This document shows, piece after piece, positions 22,404 to 34,800 of a DNA stretch of 64,000 nucleotides. The notes under the pieces were generated by a model. The model ran no database searches, was not told the origin of the DNA, and was given only the letters and a program-made list of their open reading frames with translations. Both the position numbers and the translations under genes were made by a program. This DNA comes from Antedon mediterranea (taxonomy: Eukaryota > Echinodermata > Crinoidea > Comatulida > Antedonidae): contig NC_092671.1 of NCBI RefSeq assembly GCF_964355755.1, positions 40,858,304-40,922,303 of the forward strand, given 5' to 3'. The first letter of the stretch is position 1. Every line of letters begins with the position of its first letter.

Positions 22404-22485
22404 TTCACGTCACAGCTGAGAACCTACTTAACGTTGCTAAGCTTTGTAAACTCGAATCTGATTGGCTAACTGACTGCGACGTGGC
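22404..22485. promoter_or_regulatory. Candidate CREB3L promoter with CRE/UPRE-like and CCAAT elements
   Basis: About 390-470 bases upstream of the CREB3L start codon lie TTCACGTCA (22404-22412; minus strand TGACGTGAA), an ATTGG CCAAT-type box (22461-22465) and GACGTGGC (22478-22485). OASIS-family bZIPs bind ACGTG-containing CRE/UPRE sites, so autoregulation is possible. The transcription start is not visible. Confidence 0.35.
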
Positions 22486-22873
22486 ACTTAACAGTGGTTG
22501 TGAGCAGGCAAGTGGTTAGTCTTACGCCGTCGTTTATTCCCTTCAAACTCACTATTTGAGTTATTATTCTTGCACATTTGTTTTTCATTTTCAGTTTAGA
22601 TTTATATAATAACTGATTTCATTACGTTTTTTTTTAAATTAAAGAGACAGCGAATAAATACCATTCGAACTATTTAATTACACTCGATACTATTAAGTTG
22701 TGCATTGCCGGCTAGGAATTACCAAAGGATTCCCCATTTGACCTCAAAGTTCGTGTTGATCATTCGCTTTCAGATAAGTGATAGAACAGGACAGAACCGA
22801 AGGTAGTGGATTGCTTCACCACCAGAAACCGACCGGACCCTGACCAAGACCCTGTGCAGACCCCCACGATAAA

Positions 22874-25800
22874 ATGGAGGCCCTGCTCAGCGATAGCAAA
22901 CCCATGGACATGATTGACTCCGATTTCAATTATTTGTTTGACTCTGATGTTTTTCACAATGTTGTAAGTAGCGTATCTTATTACTAACTGTTTGGTATTT
23001 ATATTAGTGGGCTTAGCGAGTGGGAGGAACCATATGGAGCCGATCCAGTCTATTATTTATTACCCAAAACCTTAAAATGGTCTTCTGATAACCGATGACC
23101 ATCTATTATTATTTATGATGTTAAACATGTAATATATAATTAAAGTAAGCTAGGACTATCGTATGTTTTATGATTTATCTTAATTTTTCGTAGCACTAAA
23201 ATACTACTAGTAGTACTGTAAATAATGCCAGACAGTCATAACTTGATGGCATGCTTTTCTAATATTAAATAATATTAGCTTAAATATATAATAATAAATG
23301 GTTTTACAGTACTATAATCATGGACCTCTAATTTATATAGGTCCATACTATAATAACACTTCCCTCATTAAATACAGATCATTAAAATTAGTTGTTTCAA
23401 ATCGGTCATGTGTGTTAAATAAAGTCAGTGTGACTGAAATGATAATTTTCAAAATTGGATCTATGCTTTTATAGTTTATTAATAATATTTAAATTATTGA
23501 GAGTCTGATTAATAAAAATCCTCTTAAAACCATGTTTATTTTTAAGAAGGTTCCCGGCACCTCATCCTTATCAGCTTCACTGGTGGTGTGTTGCAGACAC
23601 ACCCACTAGAATCCTTGAGGTTTTTCCATATTCATTCAATTCACTATTGTTATAAATCAACTGTTTCATTTAAGAGGGTTTCCTTTATTTAAAATAAAAT
23701 ACTTGAATTGAATGGTGTTTTGTCCTCGGACTAAATCTGTTCTTATGAATTGAGAAGAATACATAAGAATTTTCATTGATAGATTTAAAGAACGCTTATT
23801 AGTTCTATTCCAGTTGGCATGCATTCACATAAATGTGTATAGCATTCCTCAAACTTATTCACTAGTGAACAAACTTTTCAGAATCTTTTTATCTCATCAA
23901 TGATTTCTTGAAGAAAGCATTTGTAGTGTTGTTATGTTTAACTGACCATGTCCAACAATATTTGTGCATATGTTTACTGTTTCTTAAACAAATATCAAAC
24001 CATATGGTTACAGGTTTACTAGATTAAATAACAAATAAATCTGCATACTGCACCTTTTACATAATTGATGATATTATTGGTTGGTTTGTATTGAAAATAA
24101 TTATAAAACCAAAATGCATTTCTTTTTCTCAATATTCAAAGCGAAATGACAAAATAAATAATACCATTATTGATTTAAAAAAAAAATTAATCTGGATTTT
24201 TTAACCAAGTAAAATAATAATTTCTGTTTCCAAAAATATTGTTACTTGAGTTAAATTCTGATGCAATGCCGAGACAGGAAGTCATGTGTCTGCATTTTAC
24301 AGGAAACTTGTCTACCTAGAAAAAAACAAGCTTGCAATAAAGATATTTAATTATAACTTTCTTGTTTGGCATTTGTTAGGTAATAACAAATAATAAACTT
24401 GCAATATGTTGTTTTATTTTCAACTTTATGTTAATATGTTTACAGTTATAATAAGATATTTAGATGGCACAGTTATCACAAGTAAAGTTGGAATTGTGTG
24501 CATTTAAAAAATAGGTTTACCTATTCAACAATCATATAAAACCTCTATTGTGGATTAATAGAAAGAATAGAAATTACTGTTCTAGAGTAAACTTTTAATA
24601 ATGTGTTGTTTCCCTATCAAGCAATATTCAGGCCTACCCAATTGCAAAAAAGTTTACAAAAAGTTGTCTATTTAATAGTACCTTCAATCGTGGGAGAAAA
24701 TAATGCATGATAGAGATACAAAATTTACTATCTAATTTCAAATACACAATTACTTATGACATAACCAAAAACCAATGGTATAGCCTGATTTTAAATCAAC
24801 CAATCAGATGCTAGAAACCTTTTGATTTACTAATCCAAATATCCTCCATTTAACAATAGTGTGTTTCACAATAACTTTTAAAGATAATCAGTGCAGATAA
24901 TTACTTGTGTAGGTGCAGTTCTATTGATTTTTATCTTTAGAAGAATGTCCAACAGGTTGTAAGGTTTTACTATCTGTGATTTATAAGTGCTGTAAGAAGA
25001 AGTGATTGATACTAAAAGATGTATCCATGGATTAAGTATCTAATCACTAGATTTACTAATAAAAGCTGGGCTATAATATAATTATATTCATGAGACTTCT
25101 GTATATGTTATAGATATTTCTAGGTATATTGTACAACAATCCTGGGACCAGGGCATTGAAATTCAGATCTAAAAGCAAATTAAATAATGTTTTAAAATTT
25201 AAAAACTACACAAATTTATAACTTATGTTTCAATAAGTATCTTTAATTGTTTTTTATAGCTAGCAGGTAACAATTCAAGATTTGTAGCGGATCGGCTTCA
25301 ATTTATTTAAAAACAACATATGAACCTTCATTCACAATGTGATATCATATTGTCTATTTTAAGCTTGTGTACTGTAGTTCGGTATTACAATGTGAATCGG
25401 CAACAGAATAGTTGACTTTTGATTCTTATTTTTTTACAATGTTTATTCCCATCTTCTTTACCAATATTGAACTTAACCTTCAACTCTATTCATTATTGGC
25501 CAAGGTAATGTTGGTTGAATAGTTTATTTTTTCATCTCAAGTCAAGAAAAATACTTGTTTAATTTAAAGCTTCAACCTCTGAATGCAATTTTTTTTAATT
25601 GTTTTTTTTCTTGATGTACTAAATAGGTCATTGACATTGCTTTATGCTACCAATACTATTTTGAAATAAACCGACACCAATTCTTTAAAACATAAAAAAA
25701 TAAATTAACCATACATTTTTAACTTAAAAGAAAGCATTGAATACAATCAAATTTTACCTGTACACTTGTGATAATTTACTGTTAGTTACGATTTTATTGT

Positions 25801-28800
25801 ATTTTTAGTTGTTTTTTTTTCCTCAAAGGCATACAACAAGTTGCAGTTGGATATACCATGCGGTTTGCATGATTTCATAAACTTGTGTTGGCAAGACAAG
25901 GGAGGGAATCATTCAACTTGTTTAAAAAGTAGAAAATCTTTCTTCCTCCTTAAATTGAATAAAGGTCCTTGGTGTTTAATAATATAACTGGGTGTACCGG
26001 TTAAGCCTAGGTGTATTATTGATATTGTAAACTATACCATTGTAAGTCACTATATCCACATGTATCAAGCTATTCATGTGTAACGTTGGCATTTATCTTG
26101 AATCTGAATTGAGTATTTTCAATAGAAGGCGTGTCAATTTGTCTAGAATATGAAAGGATCTGTTCAACCAACTAGTTTGTGACATGACTGAAATACTTAA
26201 TTTTGTACCAGGTGTATGATTACTACCAACAGTTGTTAATAGGCTTTAAAATTCCATACATTATTTTTAAACCAAAAAATATACAGTAGTATATTTTATG
26301 ATCTTTTTCTTACAATACAATGTCTGCTATTAGTTTGTTTTGATTTATAATGCCTGGTAACAATTATTTCTAGACTACATATTGAAGCTTCATTGGGTTA
26401 ATAATGATGAGAATATAAAGTCACAAAGCATGTGTTTTCAGTTAATACCGTAATCAATATTTCACATAGAATGCTGTTGATTCCCACAACTGTATCAAAA
26501 GTACTGTATTGATAAATTATGAAGATAAATAATGTACAATAAATCTAGGCTAATATTGCAATGAGTAACATGGCCTAAGTCTAATGGGTTTATTTACAGT
26601 AGGTGTAGGATAGATTGATTAGTCGTTTTTTATATTTTATCAAATCATTAAAAAGTTTCTGTAACGAACTTGTATAAATCTATCCAACATATGTAAACGA
26701 GGAATGGAAATAAAGCAATGCAATATCTGAATGTAATATACTGTATAATTTGTTTTGAATAGACTTGTTGATTTTTGACATGTCAAAGAAGGCTAGAGAG
26801 GAAATTAGTTTCCAGATGCTAGTCATTCAACTAATCTGATTGGTTTTTTGCAACAATGTTACCAGTGATAAGAAAATTGACCTTGGGTTAGGATTTGGTT
26901 ATATTTAACCAAGGATTTGTTAGCTACTGTTTTCAGAAAAGTTCCATCCAGGTCTTCATGTTGAAAAGGTGAAAGAAAAATTATTTAAAACACTATTTTA
27001 ATGCAATAAAATGATTCCTGTACACTTGACAATAATCAAATGTTTTTATAGTATAGGCTTTTTTAGTGTTTTTTTTTGGTCGTCCGCCGGGTAGGGTGGT
27101 GATGCTTAACAAGTATACATTATTATATATATATTTGGGGGATTTCCTCATCTTATCGTTTCAAATTAATTCATTAAATTTCAATATATCAACAGGCGGT
27201 TTAGTTTAGAATTAATGTTCTTTGCCTGTTGTGTTATAAAATATGTATAATATATAATTGGCCTTTCTCTTAGCCTTATGTGTTGTTGTTATAGTTCTGT
27301 TTCTGTGACCACCTTGGCTTTTTAATATGTCATGTCATGTTAAGACATGCATAAGGCCACTTTATGTGTGACAAAAACAATCCAAACTGCAAATTTGACT
27401 GTTATAATTAACTCTGATATAGATATGAGCACATACATTTATTTCTGTTAGTTGTTAAGTATTAACGATTGTATAATAAATCCTACAAGTCTTAAATCAT
27501 GTGTTCTGGTACCTAGGTCTGGTGTTACTACTAGCTACTGTTATTGATTAATGAAGAAGTTTATTTGCCACTATCCCATGATAATCCATAATTAAATCTG
27601 TTTTTCCATTAAATCAGAGAGAAATTTTCACAATTTATATTCTGAAATTATAAACCTTGTTTTGACATTATTGCTTCCCTCTTGTTTAAATCTATCATGT
27701 ATTGTAAGCTTTGAACAAATATAGTATTTGATGCATTGTGTTCAATGTTGAAATATCTATCTTGTTTAAATCTATCATGTATTGTAAGCTTTGAACAAAT
27801 ATAGTATTTGATGCATTGTGTTCAATGTTGAAATATCTAAGTTTATCTGACTTTATTGATAACTGTTGCAGTCTACTAAACAAAAATAAAAAATGTTGAT
27901 AAATGATAAGCATGTTTAAACAATATGCATGTTTCTGATGTGAGCAACCATGGAACTATAGTTCCATGGAGCAAACTGATTAAATAGCCTGTCAATAAAT
28001 TACTGTACCTCCATTTGATATTTGCAGCAATATGTGATAAAAGTTTTATTTATCTATTTATATTATGGTTTTTAGCTGTAATGTAATATCAGTTATTTCG
28101 TTTACACTGAGGAACATTTTCACTTATTTTGGAGTGAACCACACAATGAAGTAATGTTGTTTATTATTATTATGCCCGATTGATGTATTTAACATAAACT
28201 AGGTAGATAAATACTGTAGATGAAAGTATAGCAAGAAATATCAAAATCAAATCTAATATGAAGTGATCTGATACAACAAGTAGAAGTGATTTTATTTTGA
28301 CCTTGTGTTGGGAAGCTTTGCACATAAACCATATGGGACATATGGTACCTAGGCCACTTAACTTGATAAAGCATTTCTTTACCCAGTTACAGACCCATCT
28401 GTACAAAGGTGTTCATAATGATTAATTATTGTATACAAAACATACTTTCTCTTGTTAACTTGATAATTATTAACATTTAACTTAAAACCTGCAGTAAATA
28501 TTGAGAGTATTGACTGTAATAACATTACATTCAGCAAAGTTGATACCAGTCAATCCAATTTTGATATTTTCGCAAACTTGACACTTGACCGCACATTGCA
28601 GTACTGTACCAGATTGCCAATAGATTTGTACCATATGTACATATGAAGTTCTGTGATTGGCTGAATGTCAATGATACATTTTTGTGTTGCTATGTTGTAA
28701 GGATCCCAGCTGTTAAGAGGAATCAAATTGCATGCTGTTTTTCATAGAATGAAACTTGAGTTTTTTTGTAATTATCCGATTTTTAGATTGTTTTTCTATT

Positions 28801-31800
28801 AAAGAAGTTCAGCATAAACTAATAATATGCCTACCAACAGAATTGTATGAAACATTATTTTCTGTTCATTAAACTTGGTTTATATTAAATCAAACCATTT
28901 TCATACATGTATTTTATGTTGGTTCCAAAACAGACTGGGCATTTGTCGCAACATCTGTCTAAGTGAACATTTATAAGAAATTAAGGTTGAAACATAGAAA
29001 AAGTAAACTTCATTCATTTGTGCCTATAACTAAAGGTAAATAAAAATCAATAGTGAAAACATTTCTTCTGGTTTCGATAGTATATTGATATGTAGTTCAT
29101 TGATAGTAAACCAGTAATGTAAACTTACGTTTGCTAGGAGACCAATGGACGTCATAACGCATAGCAACTGAAGAAGTCAAGCTGACAGGTAGACGAAACT
29201 GTCTTGCAACGTAAGTTTACATTAATGGTTAGGGTTAGGGGCCGCTGGAAAGGAGACCAATCGACGTCATAACGCATAGCAACTGAAGAAGTCAAGCTGA
29301 CAGCTAGACGAAACTGTCTTGCAACGTAAGTTTACATTAATGGTTTACTATCAAGGACTACATATCAATAAATAAAAATCAATTGTGCCACCAAAGTGTT
29401 GGTCCATGTAATGCTTAATTTGTAGTTTAAATGGTTGAAGTTGATGTACTAAATCCAAATATTTTACCATCAACAACTTGGTAATTAGTTAATTTTAAAG
29501 ATATAATTTTAATGTAGATCAGTAAATTTAAATATTGTTTTTTAGTCTTGTTTATTATGTTTATGGTATATTAATAACTTGTATACTCTGTTTCTTCCTG
29601 GATGAATGCCCTCCCTTCAATTTAGTTTTATATGCTAAATTTGTTGCATTTAAAAATAGCCGAGAACATCAATTGATATCAAACTGAGAACACTACACTG
29701 CATATGTTTCTACAATATTATAGTGAACAACACTGGTTGTGGTAAAATGACAGCATGATCCATAATATATTAACAATATGGTTCATATTTCATGAGTAAC
29801 CTTATTCCACAGAAAAAAATATTGTTTACAAACCTGTACCATATGTTTCTCTGTGAGAGATGAAATGTGGTAGATTAATGCCTATTGGTGTTGGAATTAG
29901 ATTGCATTCATATTACTTTTGGTTTTTAGCAGTGTATTACAATTATTTGATTAATTTATAAATAATTTTTTCAACATATATTTGTTTATGAAACTTTCTT
30001 AACAATGTTAGTTTACATGTTTGTGTATTCACAGTCCTGCAGCAAATGTATGAAGTATAGTATTAACTACGAGTAATGCAGGGAGGTGGTGGATGGTTGA
30101 CTCTCTACAGTTTCTACATTTTCCTTTGCCCGTGTGGAAATTTTCTATTTTAATTGTGTAAAAATATAAAATAGTAAAAATTGTGTATAGATGTAATTAT
30201 TGGCTGTGATAACCCATGATCGTGGTCAACTTTGGTAACGCCTTGAGCACTTCTAGTGGATGTGTGCTTTATAAATTATTATTATCATTATTTATTATTA
30301 TATTGATTGTCTGACTGGACAATAGTAAAAGAGCAATTGTTTTTTTTATGTCTTGCAGCCTCTATCAGAACATTTAAGTGATTTGCCATCAGATCTCTTA
30401 CATAACCTTTTTGATGATGACCCGCTGCTGTCCAGTAAGTGTATTGGTGAAGATGGAAGTCTTTCACCAAATCCACATATCCAGACAGATCACAGCTACT
30501 CCATGACAAACGAATTAGGCCTACAATCACCACTGATGAAAGATATACAACTCCATGGTATGAATCAAAGAAACATTTTTTAAGTTTTTAGAGAAAAAAA
30601 GCTCTGGATTTGATGAAAACTGGGCCACTATTCAACATTAATAAACAGATATGTTGATGAGACAAAAAGCACACTAATCTGCTAATCTTAGTAAAGCTTG
30701 TGTACGGTAATGTATACAATACCGTACAGTACTAAATTATTGAATATCTATGTCTTTTAATTTTGTTAATCATAGTGTAAAAAATGTATTAAGTGTCTTG
30801 GTTACTGACAGGATGTAGTAATGATGTTATCTATTAACCACTTGCCTACCTTTTCCTGTAGACTTTGAATCTGGTGAAATCAATGTTGAAGTACCATCAT
30901 TGGAACAGGAAGTTCCATTAGCCATCCCTGAATTTAAGCAAGAACAAACCAGTGACATCAGATACATTCTCAGAGAAGCAGTACCTATCACAACGTCTGC
31001 CGTACAACTCACAATTCAAGCCAAGCCACAAGACATCTCAAATCTCAAACTCGAACCACATAACCAAATTTGCAGAGAAACAGGTGTAATATCAAGAATA
31101 ATTCTAAATTTTGAATTTAATGAAAGTGCATTACATATATTTAGAAATATATTTTTTGTATGAATTTTAAAATATGAATACATTGATTTATTTTATAGTG
31201 AACATAATTGATCAAGTGCAACTTCCACCGAGTCCTCCCAGTAGCAATAACAGTGATAGTGATGGTGGTGCCAGCCCTGATAGATGCAGTTCCATTTCAT
31301 CAGATTGTCCCAGCCCAACATACATCTCACCTCTACCAAGGAAACCATTAGCTACAACCAGAACAATTACACAGCCTATGTTTACCAATGTACAGGTTGG
31401 TACAGTCACAAAATATTTAATATTATACTACAATAGGCAATACTGTATTTATTTTTTTAATGTACATTTTTTATATACAGTAGTTCTCTCAGATAAAAAC
31501 AGATATTGACTGTCAGGAATGTTTGCCCATACTGGGTTTCAATTGATATGACCTTCTGATCTACTTCCTGTTAGAATTTAGAACTTTATAATGCAAGGTC
31601 AATGAAATGTGGGTACTGTAGGTTTTGTGACTGAACTGTTGCTAATCAAATTAAGTTTCATTTAGGGAATAACAAATGTAAAATTATTCAATCACATAAG
31701 TCGATCATCTTCTTTAGCTTTTGTCTACCCATGTTTTATTTTAATTTACTCTTTCAGAGATTACCACAATCAGGACCACTTATTTTAACAGAAGAAGAAA

Positions 31801-34800
31801 AGAGAACATTAATTGCAGAAGGCTATCCTATTCCAAACAAACTTCCACTCTCAAAGTCAGAAGAAAAATCACTAAAGAAAGTCAGAAGGAAAATTAAAAA
31901 TAAGGTCAGTTATTAGAACATGAGTCTACCTACTTTAATAGTATAAGTTTTAACCATTCTTTTATCTTGGTAATTCATTTTCATCTCCTCTTAAGTAACT
32001 ATATTTTGTTATATACAGATTTCAGCACAGGAAAGCAGAAGGAAAAAGAAAGAATATGTTGAAGCTTTAGAAAGAAAGTAAGTGGCCATGCTTATGTAAC
32101 TCTCATCATAGAAGTAACATTTAGTAACTGTCTCGCTCATCCAAATCAAAACTACCTCATTAATTATTGTTATGATAAATAAAGGAAGAGTGAACTTCAT
32201 ATAATTGCAGATTTGTCTCGTCTGCTGGTGTAACTAATATAAGATATTCTTGTTTGTTAATAGAATGGAACAGTACACACAAGAAAACACAGATTTAAAA
32301 AAGCGAGTAGACTCATTAGAAAGTAACAACAAAACACTCGTCACACAACTTACAAAACTACAGTCTATTGCAAATAAGATTTCCAAACCAATCCGAGCAA
32401 CTTCAACCCAGACAGGAACTTGTTTAATGGTAAGTCCAGATTTTTAACATTAATTCATTTTTTTAAATAGTTAGTCATATCTGTTAAGATCTTTAAAGAC
32501 ACTTTCCCTATCATTTTTATAATAAAAAGAGAAAAACTATGCACTAAGTAACTCGTGTCGAATAAAACTATGCACTAAGTAACTTGTGTCGAATGTCCTT
32601 TTTTTGACTGCCTTATAGGCCTAGGTAAGATTAGTTTTGTAGGCCTAGTGGTAAAACAGCAGTAACGTACGAACATTGTATGCCAGCTATAGGCCTAGGT
32701 AAGATTAGTTTTGTAGGCCTAGGTGGTAAAACAGCAGTAACATACGAACATTGTATGCCAGCTATAGGCCTAGGTAAGATTAGTTTTGTAGGCCTAGGTG
32801 GTAAAACAGCAGTAACGTACGAACATTGTATACCAGCTATAGGCCTAGGAAAGATTAGTTTTGTAGGCCTAGGTGGTAAAACAGCAGTAACGTACGAACA
32901 TTGTATGCCAGCTATAGGACTAGGTAAGATTAGTTTTGTAGGCCTAGGTGGTAAAACAGCGGTAACGTACGAACATTGTATGCCAGCTATAGGCCTAGAT
33001 AAGATTAGTTTTGTAGGCCTAGGTGGTAAAACAGCAGTAACGTACGAACATTGTATGCCAGCTATAGGCCTAGGTAAGATTAGTTTTGTAGGCCTAGGTA
33101 GTAAAACAGCAGTAACGTACGAACATTGTATGCCAGCTATAGGCCTAGGTAAGATTAGTTTTGTAGGCCTAGGTGGTAAAACAGCAGTAACGTACGAACA
33201 AATTGTATGCCAGCTATAGGCCTAGGTAAGATTAGTTTTGTAGGCCTAGGTGGTAAAACAGCAGTAACGTACGAACAAATTGTATGCCAGCTATAGGCCT
33301 AGGTAAGATTAGTTTTGTAGGCCTAGGTGGTAAAACAGCAGTAACATACGAACATTGTATGCCAGCTATAGGCCTAGGTAAGATTAGTTTTGTAGGCCTA
33401 GGTGGTAAAACAGCAGTAACATACGAACATTGTATGCCAGCTATAGGCCTAGGTAAGATTAGTTTTGTAGGCCTAGGTGGTAAAACAGCAGTAACATACG
33501 AACATTGTATGCCAGCTACAGGCCTAGTTCCTGCATTAATTGTTTTTTTGTTCTATTTGTTTTGCTTTAAAGATCAATCAAAAGTAGGTGCATCGCAGAA
33601 ATAAAACAAAAATATCAATCAATGCACCCTGGTATTTATAGTGGGCCGCTTAAATCATTATAATCGAATTATTTAAACTTTTTTACTGTTTAAAGATGAA
33701 AAAATTATCGCAAGAGGCCCAAATACATTATAGTAGTATTTATTTTTAAATAAAATGCAGTTTTTGAACCTTAAATTAGATAGAAACAAATGTAGGTATA
33801 AGTGTCTTTTGGTTATGTCAAATGTAGCCCATACATAAGTGCAACTGTAGGTAAAGTGTCTTTTGGTCATGTCAAATGTAGCCCATGCATAAGTGCAACT
33901 GTAGGTAAAGTGTCTTTTGGTCATGTCAAATGTAGCCCATACATAAGTGCAACTGTAGGTAAAGTGTCTTTTGGTCATGTCAAATGTAGCCCATGCATAA
34001 GTGCAACTGTAGGTAAAGTGTCTTTTGGTCATGTCAAATGTAGCCCATACATAAGTGCAACTGGTAATTTCAATTAAATACTTGATTTGTATTGCTAAAA
34101 ATATTTTTGTATTAATTAACTGCATGTAATGCCTGTATAATACCATTTATTTTACCTTACCTAATGCATGATGAAACAGCACATTTTCATAAAACTTTTA
34201 AAAACATTCATTCAATTCTATTACTAATTCAGATATAAAAAGGAATTTTATTTCACTTGGACAATCTAATGAACAGACCGTTACAAATTCTGAGGTGTAG
34301 ATAATTTATAACGCACTACACTGATTTGTAATATATGTAACAGATGCTACGGACGTATATTGATTTTATAGAAATCCTCCCTCGCACTTATGTACATTGT
34401 ATTTTGTTGCTGACATCTGCAAAAACATGACTTATTCCCACTGTGGAATATAATCCAATTGAATATTGATTGCCTAATTACTATCTGCTATTTGAAATAT
34501 TTATAATTTAGTTTTCTTTTTAATACAATTAATATGTATTTCTTTGCTAATATTTTGATTTAAATCACCGCATGTAAACTTATTTCTATTCAGTATCGTT
34601 TACGGTGTAAAAGCAGAAGGTGACGAGATTGATGAGAAAGCCAGCAAGAAATCCCCCGCTTCTTTCACCCTTGACCTCAGGTGCAGTATGCAAATAACGC
34701 TGTTTTCTCAATTCCTTTTATATTTTAAAACTTTTTGTGTAACTTTTCTTCTTTTGGATTGAGGTAAAGGTATCTCTGCACCTGAATACTATATTATGTC

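Larger units (their letters stand above)
22964..30358 (+). other. CREB3L intron 1 (7.4 kb)
   Basis: AT-rich intron with no convincing coding sequence. It contains a dispersed repeat at 27195, an 80-bp duplication at 27680, a MITE at 29085 and a SINE-like tail just before exon 2. The short open frames inside it show no family resemblance. Confidence 0.8.

Noticed and set aside
29225-29245. GGTTAGGGTTAGGGG as an interstitial telomere
   Set aside because: Only two hexamers, inside a MITE; too short to call a telomeric array.
32680-33604. 179- and 106-codon frames reading [15 protein letters not shown]
   Set aside because: Translation of the 75-bp intronic minisatellite; no transcript features.
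33673-34146. 157-codon minus frame and 91-codon plus frame
   Set aside because: Translation of the 54-bp minisatellite on either strand.
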